DNA of 64,000 bases from Apium graveolens. Taxonomy: Eukaryota > Streptophyta > Magnoliopsida > Apiales > Apiaceae. The position numbers and the translations under genes are program-made. The stretch spans positions 54,205,704 through 54,269,703 of the forward strand of contig NC_133653.1 of NCBI RefSeq assembly GCF_009905375.1, written 5' to 3'. This document shows positions 32,560-45,554 of this stretch, one piece after another. Each line of letters opens with the position of its first letter. Positions within the stretch are counted from its first letter, which is position 1. The notes beneath the pieces were generated by a model that was not told where the DNA came from, ran no database searches, and saw nothing but the letters and a program-made list of their open reading frames with translations.

Positions 32560-33052
32560 CAAATGCCCAAAGAGGTTCAACGCAATGCAAAAATGCTAAA
32601 ATCATCCTTGAATTCATCACTCTTTTTGCGACATCACATAGCACTAGCTGCACAACATATTACAGGTTTAATTAAACATTATCAAAAGTGCAAAGAGGTT
32701 CGTGATAGGGACCCCCCCCCCACCTCAGAACAAAGACACTCTGTTTTACACTTTAGTAGTACTATAAAATTTCAGATTGGTGACACCGAGTTATTTTTTA
32801 ACTAACTGTTAAATTTATGTTAACAAACATATTTTACCAGATAATTGTGCACAATTAAATCTAAAATTCATAAATTCAAGAGATAATGAAAAACAATTGT
32901 TGCAGATTTCATGATTAATTGAAACGCATTAGGAGCTACAACTTGAACATCAAAAGCTAGACCACCAACAAAAGACCTAACCAACCAACATCACTTTACA
33001 TAACAAAACCTAAGAATCCTTCTAAACATAATCATCAAATTAAACCATCAAA
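32560..33052. other. Gap between kinase pseudogene and histone H3
   Basis: Contains a C-run (near 32709-32717) and otherwise AT-rich sequence. The portion nearest 33052 is the 3' untranslated region of the H3 gene on the minus strand. An open frame to 32805 has no recognisable content. Confidence 0.45.
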
Positions 33053-33649
<597 letters not shown>

Positions 33650-33654
33650 CTAGG

Positions 33655-33672
33655 CGCGGATCGATGACGTGG
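33655..33672 (-). promoter_or_regulatory. Plant histone Type I element (hexamer plus octamer)
   Basis: On the minus strand the sequence is CCACGTCATCGATCCGCG, an exact match to the plant histone Type I element consensus CCACGTCANCGATCCGCG, which joins the hexamer ACGTCA and the reverse octamer GATCCGCG. It lies about 90 bp upstream of the TATA box. These sites are known to drive S-phase and meristem expression of plant histone genes. A weaker octamer-like GCGGATCGATGA lies at about 33768-33779. Confidence 0.93.
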
Positions 33673-33899
33673 ATGGGGCTCTGAGGGTTTAAAGATCATT
33701 CTGGCCGTTGATTTGATTGTGAGGGGGCGTATTATCGACGGCTGTGCGTTTTATAAACAAGGCAGGGGCGGATCGATGAGCTGGCTTGGGAATACTTAGA
33801 AAATTTCGAAATTCGTTTACAACTTGCAGGCATGCAGCAGCAATTTTCAAAATTTCTTTCGAGTATGAAACCATTATGTTATTCAACATATAATATTAC

Positions 33900-36800
33900 T
33901 TTATTTATATTTATGCATATTCAACTCATTGAGTGAATAAGTGTACTTAATTATGTATTATCAATTCATTCATATAAAAATGTATTTTTATCAATAAGCT
34001 AAATGTAGAATCTTTTTTTTAATTCCAAACTTTTGCTACTTTTGTAAATGGGCATTTATATCAGTTAAATTATTACTTATGAGTTATTCAGTTATTTGGA
34101 TAATTGACATATATATAAATTTGTGATGTGTGTGGGATACGGTCTTTTTTAATTATTTTGTCTAAAACAATTAAAGGTGAAATTAAATTAGAATTATAGG
34201 AGGTTTACTAAATCAGAGAGTAATCACCCTTAATGCTTAATTTGTGGCATTTTTCCGGAATTAAGTCAATACTGGTCAAACCAGACAACTAGTCCTAAAA
34301 CATTTTTTTTGACAAAATTTACTTGACATATGTTTAGGATGAAAATATTAAGCTAATGATATATTTCATACTAAATTATATTTGTCGACGAAACAAAGGC
34401 AACGGCTAAACGCACAAAAATCGGGAATTTTGAAATACCGCTTTTACGAGTTTTAACTGTCAAACTCATTTAAAATTGTGTTGGTCTTAAATATTTTACA
34501 CTCAAATATATGTAATATATTTATTTGAATATTAATATCAAATTATCTTGTAAAAAGTCGTGCAAACAAATTTAAAAGATTTTATCCCGAAAAAATCTTA
34601 TATGCTTATTTATGCTGATAAAATCTAACATAAATTTAAACTTAATTATTTCTCGGATCTCATATTCATTATTATTGCAACTCCATGTCTTGCATTATTA
34701 TAAATTTTATTATTATTCAATTAAACTAATTATTAATTATTATTTTACTAGTAATATTATTATAATATTTTGTTTATTTAAATTAAATATAAATATATTA
34801 TATTAATGTATTTATATTATTATATTATAATAAGTATTGTGAAAGAAAAAATAAAACAAAGTTTAACGGGACCATCCCAAAGTAAAAATGGGTTAGTGCA
34901 TTAGTAGAAGTGCTTATTTTTTTAGAAGGAGACTTGGTGATTAGTCGGCAAAAAGGTAACTCTACATTCAAGTGGGTTAGGGAGAGGCAATAGAGTATCT
35001 TCAGCGCTCTGGGCATTCTTTTCGGGTTTTTGAGCCCACAAGGAATTCACGTAAGGAGAAGTTGTCCCCAACAAAATTTGGGCAATTTCTTCCAACAGTG
35101 ATGTCTATCTTTTTTATTTTTAACATTATATTTTCACATTCTGGGTCTCATTAAAATCATATATCTATTAAACTTAATTTGTTTACAATTTCTTGATTAA
35201 TATATAAAAGCAAAAGAAGCATGAAATGGTGTCTTGAAAACTGTATCTAGTAGCTAGTCAATGACCATCGAAGTGACTATGTACCCAAATAACTGTTTAT
35301 AAGTGTCCAATAATAGTGGTCAAGTATCTTTTGTCCAAGCCCCGATTTCTCTTCCTAAGGTGGAATGTGGGCATTAAAACGCTTTTCAATGCAGTTGATC
35401 TTGCCTCTTAAAGATGGTCTTACAACACTAGCCACTTAACACTATTTGGGCCACGTTAAGTGACTTCGGCAAACATTTTTTTTGTCTAAATTGCATTGCA
35501 CCAACGGGAAGAAAAGAGGTCGTGGTCTCTCGCTCTCTCTGGTAGGACTGTCAAAAAAATTCGGAAAATCCGATATCCGTTCGAATAATTCGCATTTGTG
35601 TCTGAGAAAGTGGATATTATTTGTATCCAAAATAAAACGGATATTATCTGTATCTGAATCCGAATATTTCGGATACGGATATAGGCACATCCGTGTCCGA
35701 AAATATCTGGATCCAGAAATAAATAAATAAATAAATAAATAAAATTTATTATATATTCTTAAAATTTTAATGATATATTATTTTTTAAAAAATATTAAAA
35801 TATAATATTTTTTTATACACGTCTTTATACTACCAAAAGTAAGGGTATCTTATTTATATTTTATACCACATCTCTATAATCTATATCCTGGAAGTGTAAA
35901 GTGCAAACCCTTATCTTTTCAACTCTCCCACGTCGCAAAGTGGGAAATGGGCAAGCCAAAAAGTGGTTTTTACATTGTATGATCAGGGTCAAAATAGGTC
36001 ACGACCAGCAAAATGACCACGCCCACTTCTAACAATTACCTAACAATTACCATTAATATTTAATATATTAATCTATCATTTTATCATTTCATTTTATGTT
36101 TGGTGCACTGCAGTCTTCATGTTCTTGTATGTTCTTGGATGAATATGTTGAGCATATCTCGTAATTTCATAATAATCATTATTTTTTCTATATTGTAATA
36201 TTTTAAATTTAACATTTTCTCGTGTGATATTTTTAATGTTCTTGGAATTATCTTTTAATAATTGGAATTATCTTTTAAGAATAGAACGTATTTAAATTAC
36301 AGGACATGTCTGTTATTTTAGAATCAATTTAAAAAATTATTCATTTTAATTTCGATTATTACAATTTTAACATTATTTAACTAAACTTAAATTAATTATT
36401 TAATATCATTTTTATTATAGATATAATTCAAAAGAATAAATGGGTTTTACAAAAAGTGGCAAGTGGGCTTTGCATTAGACAAAATTGTTCGTTTTTTTAT
36501 TTTCCCACTTTCTTGTGTGTTATCATGTCGCGGGGTCCAAAAATAAGGGAAAGTTGGATGTTTCACTAGAGGTTCTCTTAGAGTAGCGCGCCACTTAACA
36601 TACTTGAATCACGTAAAATGACTTGACCAGCCACTTTTTAATCTAAATTACATTGGAGTAAGAGGAAGACGAGTGACCGCCTCGGTGGCCTTGACCATTT
36701 CCTGACATTCCTAATTTATTATTATTATTTTGCATATGAGTAGAAGCTAGCATTTGTAAAGAAACTTTTTCAGCCTTTTAATCTTGATTGTCTTTTGTCT

Positions 36801-37494
36801 TACTCGCTTTACATGTTACAACTTGTACATGTTGATTTGATTATTTTTTTAAAAATTTTTAAATTAAATTAAAATTGAGTTTTAATATATTAATTTACTA
36901 TAAATATAAAATTATTATATTTTATTTATTTGAATTAAATTATTATATAAGAATTAAGAAGTATTGAAAAGAAAATAAAATAAAGATAAAAATGGGACCC
37001 ATTTGTAAGTGAAATTGGGCTTGTGCATTGGGAGGAGTGATCACTTTTTTTTCGAGGTCACTTGGTGCTTAGTTGGAAAAGAGTAGCCTGACATGTAAGA
37101 GCAAGCGCAGCGCGGTCCTTTTGAGACATCGGTCCCTTTTATATTATTTATTCTAAATAAAATAATTGGAGTTAAATCTTAAATGAATATTCAAAACAAA
37201 TAATATTCATTTAATAAATAGCATAAACATTTGTAACCAAAATCTTTAATTGATAAATAAAAATAATATTCACTTAATTTTAAATACTCGTAAATAAAAT
37301 CAAATATTCAAAATAATATTCACTTTAGAATTTAAAACTATCGAGTAAATTTTATTCAATTATCAGTTATCGAAAATCATACGTAACATACTCAAGAATA
37401 TCGTCTCCCGGTTCAAAATACAATGTTTAAATTGTAGGCCCTATATTCATGGTATTCGTAAAATCTAGCTTATAGTTGTCATGGGTATTCTAGC
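33900..37494. other. Repeat-rich intergenic DNA without a gene
   Basis: Very AT-rich. Related blocks recur at about 34850-34990 and 36975-37090 (both run from AATGGG through TGCATT to an ACTTGGTG-like block) and at about 35435-35510 and 36590-36670 (both GCCACTTAACA with a nearby ACGT block and CTAAATTGCATTG or a variant). They look like decayed MITE-type elements, but their ends cannot be fixed by eye. A TCGGATATCCG-rich, self-complementary block lies at 35560-35715. Confidence 0.45.
35719..35745. repeat. (AAAT)n microsatellite
   Basis: Six or seven tandem AAAT units, following a degenerate satellite-like TCCGAATATTTCGGAT block. Confidence 0.85.
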
Positions 37495-38191
37495 TAGGGG
37501 TGAGCATGGGTCGGTTCGACTCGGTTTTTGGATAAAACCGGAACCGCAACCATTTATTTTTTATTTTTAAAATCAAAAACTGCAACTGCCGGTTCGGATT
37601 CGGATTCAGTTTTAAAAAATTCCGGTTTGGTTATAATCGGCTCGGTGTCGGTTATTAAACCGACAAATATAAAAATAAAAAGTAAAATATAAACAAGACA
37701 AATGAAAATTTTAATTATGATTTTTGTTCTTCAATCTGAGTTTCAAAAAATATGAGCCAATTATATACGAACTCCATGGCCCAGTTTGTATTTAGGTGTG
37801 TTGCAGTAAAGTAGTAGACATTGCAAACAACAGGAAAAAAAAAGTTGCTAAACACAGGAGTGCAAGAGCCCAAGGCCAAGGCTTTGTAAAAACTTAAAAA
37901 ACTAATTGGCTATACGGTATTCTTCGAATATTCTGATATGTTTTATTAACTTTTAAAAATTTATATAGATTACATATATAATATACTAATTTCATTATTT
38001 ATTGATAACCGGCTCAGTTCGGTTTTTGTCGCTTCGGTTGGAACGTATAACCGGAACCCAACTATCTAAATCAAATCGGTTTTTTAATTTTCGGTTTCGG
38101 TTTCAGATCGGTTTTATTCAGATCAATTTTCTCCGTTCTTTTCCGATTTCGGTACGGTTTCGGTTTTAATTTGGTTTTTTGCTCCGCCCTA
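37495..38191. mobile_element. TIR element with CCGGTT/CGGTTTT-rich ends, hAT-like MITE
   Basis: Left end TAGGGGTGAGCA and right end TGCTCCGCCCTA are imperfect inverted repeats. Both sub-terminal parts are full of CGGTTCGG, AACCGGAACC and GGTTTTAA words in mirror order. This composition is familiar from small plant hAT-type elements. The 700-bp body has no transposase. An 8-bp target duplication could not be confirmed. Confidence 0.6.
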
Positions 38192-38798
38192 CAAGCTCAA
38201 AATTTAAATCATACTTCAATTATTGTAAGGCATAATTTCAAAACATGCATGCATTTGTATCGCATTATAAAATATAAAGTTTTTGATCACAACAACAGTA
38301 AAAAGGGTTTAAAAGCTTGCCAGATTGTCCGGGGGTGATAGCGGGTCTCGAGTTGGTCCGATAATCAATAAACAATAACATAACTCGGGACTAGTCATTG
38401 ATCGCTTATGAAACTAAGCCTTAACTCTCATATATTCTAGCATTCTTTTTCAAGTCATTGATTAACATTCTCGCTTGCATACCCTCAATTTTATCATTTT
38501 TATAAAATCTAAAAATAATCTTTTTAATAAGAAACATTCGTGAAGGCCTTCCTAACCGCCTTTAATACTTTAGCTAAAAGTTTCATGATCCAACTAGTCT
38601 TTTGAGGGTCTCAAAAACAGTTTCAAAGTTACATAAAAGGTAAGGATGGTTTCCCGAAACATCGCTTACTTAAAACAATCATTTCTCTTAAATCGTAAAT
38701 CCGTTTAACACGATCTATACATCAAAACGAAGCTTAAAACATGAAATAACTCATCATGGAAGTGGTGATATTTAACATGAGGTTTTTCAATTAAAAAG
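38192..38798. other. Non-coding flank left of Copia element B
   Basis: No frame or domain. It may be the left part of the old Gypsy LTR whose right part follows Copia B at 53051-54296, but no PBS or clear LTR end could be placed on this side. Confidence 0.35.
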
Positions 38799-38821
38799 TG
38801 TTAGGAAATGAATAACACACA

Positions 38822-40103
38822 TGAAAGGCATATGTCATAGCCTATTTGTTTATTCGAGGATTTAACTCAACTCAAATAAGGATGTAACAAGTAAATAGTG
38901 GTTCTATCGTCAGAAAGATCTCTCAAAGTAACATATGTCAAAGGATTAAGTAACATTGTTCATCTACAGTCTTGAGGACTTCATTCACTGGAAGAAGCTC
39001 AAGAAATTGATCAAGCCTCAGTGATATAAATCAAGATTGTGGATTTAATCAAGTGACAGAGATCTCGTCAGGGTATCAATTAATTACAAGGATTTAATCT
39101 GAAAAAAATGAAGACATGAAGAAATATCACAGATGTTAGTCATTCATGAACCAGAAAGTACATCGAGTGTCAACATTGAAGTGGTGAAATGGATTCATAA
39201 GTTTCAGTGATTTTCAGAAGATTGTCAGAAGAGTGGTTGATGTTCAAGATTAGTATTAATTTTCTATTAATTAATTAAGTCATATAATTTAATTAAGAAA
39301 ATAAATTATATCTGCAAAGATTAATTTATTGATTAATTGAATTAATTGGTTAATTAATTCTGAATTAATATTATGCATTTTTCAGAAATGATTTTGAATT
39401 AATATTCAAAATTAAATCAGCAAGACAAATATTTGAACTGGTATGACAATTGGATTGTCATACCGAAAGTCTTTCCAAGCCTTGTTAGATTGTCTTTCCG
39501 AAAGTTCTACCAGTTCAATCAATAGTCCTACCGAAAGTTCTACCAGTTCAATCAATAGTCCTACCGAAAGTTCTACCAGTTAAAAGGATTGTCTTGCTGA
39601 GCTAACAGGATTTTCTTGCCAATTAAAATCAAAGGTTGATTGAATATAAAAGAGCAGCAGCTGATGTTCAACAAAGAGTATTGAATATCACAACAAACAC
39701 TGAAGAACACAGAACAAAGAAAAAGCAGAGAACTTATTGCAATTTCTCAGGACATTAATTTCTAGTATTTATTGTTAAATCTAAACCACTAGAAATCATT
39801 CTCTTGTTCTTGTGTAACTATCTAGTGGATCAAAATCCCTAGAACTTAATCTCAAATTGCATTTAGCATTTGATCCTATTTATTTCAAAAATAGAAAAAG
39901 TTCGTGTCGAATTTATTCTAGATTTGGAATAATTTATTTGAGATAATCCCTTGTAAACGATACCGTTGTTGTAACACCTTTCAAGTTTAATAAAAGTTTT
40001 ATTTAACTTGAATTTTGTTTCACTTTTTTATTCTGCATTTTATTCGATTAAATGATGTAGTTTGTATTCAACCCCCCTTCTACAAACATATTGGGACCTA
40101 ACA
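38822..40103 (+). mobile_element. Solo LTR of another Copia family nested in the 3' LTR of element B
   Basis: 1282 bp, TGAAAGGCATATGTC ... GGGACCTAACA. It has perfect 5-bp target duplications ACACA at 38817-38821 and 40104-40108. The end has the Copia LTR signature TTCAACCCCCCTTCTA close to the 3' terminus. It contains three tandem copies of a unit with CCGAAAGTTCTACCAGTT (39496-39583). There is no internal sequence, so it is the product of LTR-LTR recombination. It interrupts the motif AATAACACACAGAAGG of the host LTR, which reads on after removal of one duplication. Confidence 0.9.
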
Positions 40104-40108
40104 ACACA

Positions 40109-41410
40109 GAAGGGGGGTGAATATGTTTTACTGTTTTTTGGGCTTTTCTTGAATGTTTATGGTTGAACAAAGTAAATTAAATCTTGCAGTAGAATGTGTT
40201 CATGCAGAAATTAAGCTTGCAGAAAATAAGGAACACAGATCTTCAAAACTCACTTAATTTTATATTAAAATTAAGACTGTTTTGCTACAAATTTTCTAGG
40301 CTCTTTGTTGATAAAGAGCTTAGCTTCTTCTTGAGAGTGATACAAGAAATTTTATCTAAATTGTTACAACTGACCGAAGTACCAGTGTTAACTTTATAAT
40401 TCAGTTAACTGCTGGTTTACACACTGTACAATAAGACATGCTATTAGCTTTTCTAAACTGTCACTTGTCATTTCTATTTATGGAAAAGTAGATCTTCCAG
40501 TTCTGGCTTAGCATATCTTTAGCATCATGTGATAATTTTAATCTTCCTCTGTCAGTTAATCTTCACCATTGATCTTACACATTCTTCAAGCTGCTTTTTG
40601 TAGACTTGTCAATCCAGCTGGTTGGATTGTTTTTTGATTGTTTATCTTGAATATTGAACTGGTATGTGATTTTGTACTTTGAGAATTTTACTTGAGATCT
40701 CCAATTAGGCACATAGAGATCTTGACATCTCGATAAGTATAATTACTTATCGAGATCTCTAATGCTCTAATGAATTTGACTTATAGAGGTCTCTGAGTTC
40801 TCGAATGAAACTTTAGCTTGTCGAGATCTCTCAGCATCATGTCTTCACTTTGTCTTGTCGATAACTTAAAGTTCTCTAGTGAATTTTGAATTATCGATAT
40901 CTCTGAGTTCTCTAGTGGACTTTGACTTATCGATAACTCAGAGTTCTCTAATGAATGTAGACTTGTCGATAACTCTGAGTTCTCTAGTGAAGAAATGACT
41001 CGTCGATATCTCCAATCTTAATGTCTTCTTGACTTGTCGATATCTCACTGAGTTCTCTAGTAGCTTTCCTGACTTCTCGATAAGTCATTTGGAGTTCTCA
41101 AATGACTTCTCTATAACACTAAATCTGTGAATTGTAGAGATCCTGACTTAGAGTATTTTTATCCAAACAGATTTATTCAACTCCAAGCTTCTTCAAAATT
41201 CTTCTGAGGCATGATCACCTTGATCTTCTTCCAGATAGAATCCTTAGGTTTGATACCTTTTCAGGAAAAAGACCCAAGTCTGCTCCTTTGCATTTTTACA
41301 GACTTTAAAGTGTTACAAGTACAAAATACAAATTAAGATAACAATACAACTTACTTAGGGTTGACAAAATGTCTTAGTCTTGTTAAAGTACATGCATGTC
41401 TTTTACAACA
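40109..41410 (-). repeat. 3' LTR of element B, main part (first 23 bp at 38799-38821)
   Basis: Matches 51781-53050 closely, ending TTTTACAACA. It includes the array of GACTTGTCGATATCTC-like units at about 40700-41110. This copy carries about one extra array unit (near 40990-41050) that is absent from the right LTR. Confidence 0.92.
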
Positions 41411-41915
41411 ATCTCCCCCAATTTGTGAGAAGATTGCTTAAGACAAATTCATGTATGTTAACAAGACTAATCCCAAGTTTAAAATAGATTATGAAAAGTA
41501 ACAATTCATTATTCTCCTTAGATCAGATGTCCATTTAGCTTTACTTTATACTTTGATCAGTGACACCAATGACATTGTTATCTTCAGTAATCTTTGACAT
41601 CATCACTTATATATTACAATCTCCCCCAACTTGTTCATTATAAAATTATGCACAAGTTCTGATTGATGATGTCAAAACTCTAACTGAATGCAGAAGTCAA
41701 TCTCCCCATTTTGTCTTCTTCTGTGAGTTTAACAAACTTTACTTCTATACATGCCTTCAATATTATCTGCATCAACATTGCATGAAGATTTGCTCAATTT
41801 TCCCTTGTAAAGTTTGTACCACCAGTGCATCTCTTCCCTCCCTCTATCAAGAAGAGAGTATTAGTGTTTGGCAACATCCAACAACTGTTTTTGCATTTAG
41901 ATATATTCTCCCCCT
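41411..41915 (-). promoter_or_regulatory. Multiple polypurine tracts of element B
   Basis: On the minus strand TTGGGGGAGAT lies directly inside the 3' LTR (41411-41421). Similar tracts recur near 41617-41631 and 41698-41710, and a GGGGGAGAA-type tract near 41907-41915. Repeated polypurine tracts near the 3' LTR are reported for Sireviruses. The first one is the probable plus-strand primer. Confidence 0.7.
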
Positions 41916-43789
41916 TTTTGGCATTATCTCTAGGTGACAAGATTCAGCTAGATGCATGTTGTTCAAGCATTTGTCATTGTCCATGTAGAACAATATCTGC
42001 AGCTTCAAGCTTCAGTAATCTCTGTATTGATGAATTCAACAGGTAGGGTAGGAAACTTTACTTAGACCTGCAGAAAAAGTCTTTCAGTAACAAAAGTCCT
42101 AAACTCTCTGCTCTTTTAAAGTAGTCTCGCTACTTCTCACTGTACCAGTCTCATGACTTTTAAGAGTCAGAGTTTTCTCACAAGGATTACTAAATCCAGA
42201 TACTCATCTACCTCTTCTTTTGCCAGGAAGGATCCTACCTCTCTTATTTTTTGTTTTTCTCTCAATCTTTTCTCTCATCCTCACATGAAAGGATCAAATG
42301 TTGTTTGACCTACAAAAATAAGAGGTGGCTGAGAAGAGTTGTCTGTGATCATATGATTAGGGGTGATCCATATAGGTCTAATCATACTCATTTCATCAGA
42401 AGATTAGGTATGCATTTTACACCTTGTGAGATTCTGAAGAAGCAACTGATTAATTTAACATTAGTATGCAGCTACATCTTTCATCAGTTTCAACTGTTCT
42501 CACAGTGTTCTCGGTGATTCTGCCTTCATAACCACTTTGAGGTAATGGTTCTTGTGTGGCTGGAGATTCAAGAGTTTTTGTATGACTTTGATATCCAGGT
42601 TCTTGTGTACTCTATTCCACTGTCTGAATTTCGAGCTTCTGTTAACACTATTTGTTGTGCAGTTATGTCATGTTTTTTAAGAGATTCTTCCTTATTTTCT
42701 ATACTATGTGAAGTATAGGTTCTTGTGGAACATGGATCAGAGAATGATGTTGTTGTTATGCCCCATTAAGACAGGTTCTTGTGTGCATGATCCAGGAAGT
42801 AAAAATCTTTTGATAGTCTCATCTACATATCCAAGATTAATATCTTTTACTCTCTTTTAGCTTTGCTGTTGTAGGAACTTCTGACAGTTTTCCTTAATAG
42901 ATCTTCCTTAAGTCTGACATAACAGGGTTGATGAGCTTCTGAGAAGACCAGTATTAGATGAAGTTCTGGTACTTTCTCTGGAGAGGAATCAGAATATCTT
43001 GTAGTAGTTCTGATTTAGTAAGCATAAGTATCCCCTTCATGAATTCTGAAAATTTTATATAAGCATGAGGATCTTGGCTTATTACATCCTTCTTTTCTCA
43101 AACAACAAAACAAATGAAGAACATTTTGTGAGGTTTCTGTCCTTTTGTAAAACAGGTTCCTTTCGAGAGTAACCTGAGTGGGATTATGTTTGAGTTTGTG
43201 TTTGTGTTGCTGTGCCTAGGTGAACTGCAGTTTGGTTGTGAAAGATGTATTAACTGCAGTTTAGCACAAATGCATGTTGAGTGATCCATAGATTTCAGAA
43301 ATCTTGTAATTAACAAGTTTCTAGCAATTTTAGGCGAATTCCGAAAATTTTGCACAAATTTAATTTTCAAAGATGTTTACATACAAAAGTTAAGAGATTT
43401 AAAACAGAAATCAAGAATGATTTTTTGTAATATTCAACTTTACTTATCCGTTGATATGTCTGATGCATCAGTTGAAACCAAATGTGTTATCTCTGCTTCG
43501 AGTGATTTGTCTGAGTTTCCAATTGTTGTCTTGAAGAGATTGTGTTTTACCCTATACTGCATTGAACATATGTAACTTTATGATTTTTAGTTAGACATAT
43601 GCAGAGAGATTTTCAGTTGCATGCAGTATTACAGGAAATATGATACTCAGATAAATCGTAAATACATAGCAAACAAGACACAAACAGCTTTAAAATAGAG
43701 AAGATGAAAGATTTTCATTAATATAGAAATAGAGTACATGATGATTTAGATTCCAACAATTTAAACCCTAATCCTAAATACTCTAGTTT
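41916..43789. other. Post-pol non-coding part of element B
   Basis: There is no intact frame of interest. Short, unrelated frames on both strands reflect an old, decayed extra gene or plain leader. GGTTCTTGTGT-like phrases recur (about 42549, 42600, 42719, 42773), which suggests a degenerate internal repeat. Confidence 0.45.
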
Positions 43790-44142
43790 CTACTTCTTCT
43801 CTACTTCAATCCTCCTCGCCCTGCATTGATACGCTCTGGACATGAAGTGTGCAAGAGAAATGATTCTCTCTTGCAGTTCCAGAGCAGCAAGACGTTCCTG
43901 CTCAGCCTCCAAAGCACGCCTCTCCTGCTCGAGCGAGACTTCACCCTCGAAAATAGAAAATTTATCTGATGGTCCCAAGAGAGTTCGTCAAAAACTTCAA
44001 GGGGAACATCAAAAGGGCTGCAAACGATCCCTCTGATGCGGACACGAAGCCCAAAAGGGTCGTAGTAGACCTTGTTATCAGCCAAATGAAGGGTTGGTAG
44101 ATAAATGCCATTGTTTAGCTTGTCGAGTACAAGAGCAGCCAT
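43790..44142 (-). pseudogene. Small extra ORF of element B (charged, coiled-coil end)
   Basis: From an ATG at 44142 the first about 50 codons read a folded, hydrophobic segment (IYLPTLHLADNKVYYDPFGL). After a frameshift near 43990 a highly charged coiled coil follows (EQERRALEAEQERLAALE) with a basic end. A frame of 118 or so residues would result without the shift. Product unknown. Placed between RNase H and the 3' LTR, it is the counterpart of the long extra-ORF block of element A. Confidence 0.5.
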
Positions 44143-44802
44143 TGGAGAGATTTGAACAAGATGAGGGTTTGGATATAGGATGTTTGTTGAGAAAAAGAAA
44201 CTGAAGAGACACTTGAGTTGCCCGATGAATAAGTGTTTTAACCACACACACACTACGCGTATCTAGGCAGTTGAAAAGTGACTTAACTTTCTAGTTTAAC
44301 TATTCCCCATGCAAGTACTCAAGAACACTTACACAAAAGGTAACCCTTCCTAACAACAAAAGATATTCCACTAGCTCACTAATCAAATCAAATACTCCGT
44401 ACTGAGAAAGATTTATTTTGAATAAGTTCAAAAACATATAATTAACACACATTCAAATAAATTCAACTATTATCAGTATTCTCAAAACATCACATATAAT
44501 TACTAGTCTACTTACATTAGACTAACATATTCCACATTTGATAAAAATATGCACATACGCACGTAAATGTGTCAATAAGTATGAGTAATTATAGATAAAG
44601 TATGTCAAAATTATTTTGCTGAACATAATTGATGAATTAAATGATTCCAGTTTTTCATACTTTTTGCTTCTTTTGATCTGTTATTTATTAACTTCATATA
44701 TTTAGGATATGAATTAATAAAAAATACAGTTTACTTAGAATTTTGAAAAAGAAATTCCAAGTTAAAATATGTATTGAGAAGTTTGGGTATTTATAGAAAA
44801 AG

Positions 44803-45290
44803 TAAATGACTTGTCGAGAACTCAAAAATAGACGTTTGGAGTTTGTCTATCGAGAAGTCATTTTAAGAAATGAGGTACATATTGAGAAGTCATTTTAAGT
44901 AATTCTTTTAGAGAACTCAAAATTGACTTATCGAGATGTCAAATAAATATCCAATTTGTCCAAAAAGTGGACTGAATTAATTCCAACTTTTATTTGAATA
45001 AATTAAAAATAAAAATTAGAATAAATTTTCCAAGAGTATTTTACCAAAATAATTAATTAATTTAAATTATTTCAGTTCTGAGTTATTGATAAGTCAAAAA
45101 TTGTACTAGTAGGGAACTCTGTGAACTATCAGTACTAGAGAACTCTTCAAGGACTTATCGATAGGTCATTTCTAAGCCTATCGAGAAGTCACTCGAGAAG
45201 TCAGTAAATTGACTTATCAAGGACTCACTCGAGAAATCCTAAAATGACTTGTCGAGAAGTCAATTTTGACTTATCGAGAACTCAGTTCTC
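44803..45290. repeat. Internal array of GACTTRTCGA-type units in element B
   Basis: About ten copies of units such as GACTTGTCGAGAACTC, CTATCGAGAAGTCATT, GACTTATCGAGATGTC and GACTTATCGATAGGTC, in both orientations, within 490 bp just downstream of RNase H. The same unit forms the arrays in both LTRs. Confidence 0.78.
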
Positions 45291-45554
45291 TATATACTTT
45301 TGATTTTTGTAATTCTGCCTTATGTTAATTTTACATATTAAGAATGTAATTAACAACTGAGCAGTTTACTTAGAATTTGAAAAATCCCAAGTTGAATTTG
45401 AATTTGAAAAACAAATATGCAGAGATTTCTGAAATATTTATAATTCATATTTCAGTTAATTTCCAATTAAATCAAATTAATTTTGATTTACTGGAGATTA
45501 ATCTGCTGCAAAACATTAACTGAGTTCTTGCCTTAAGATGAAGAATTAAGCATT

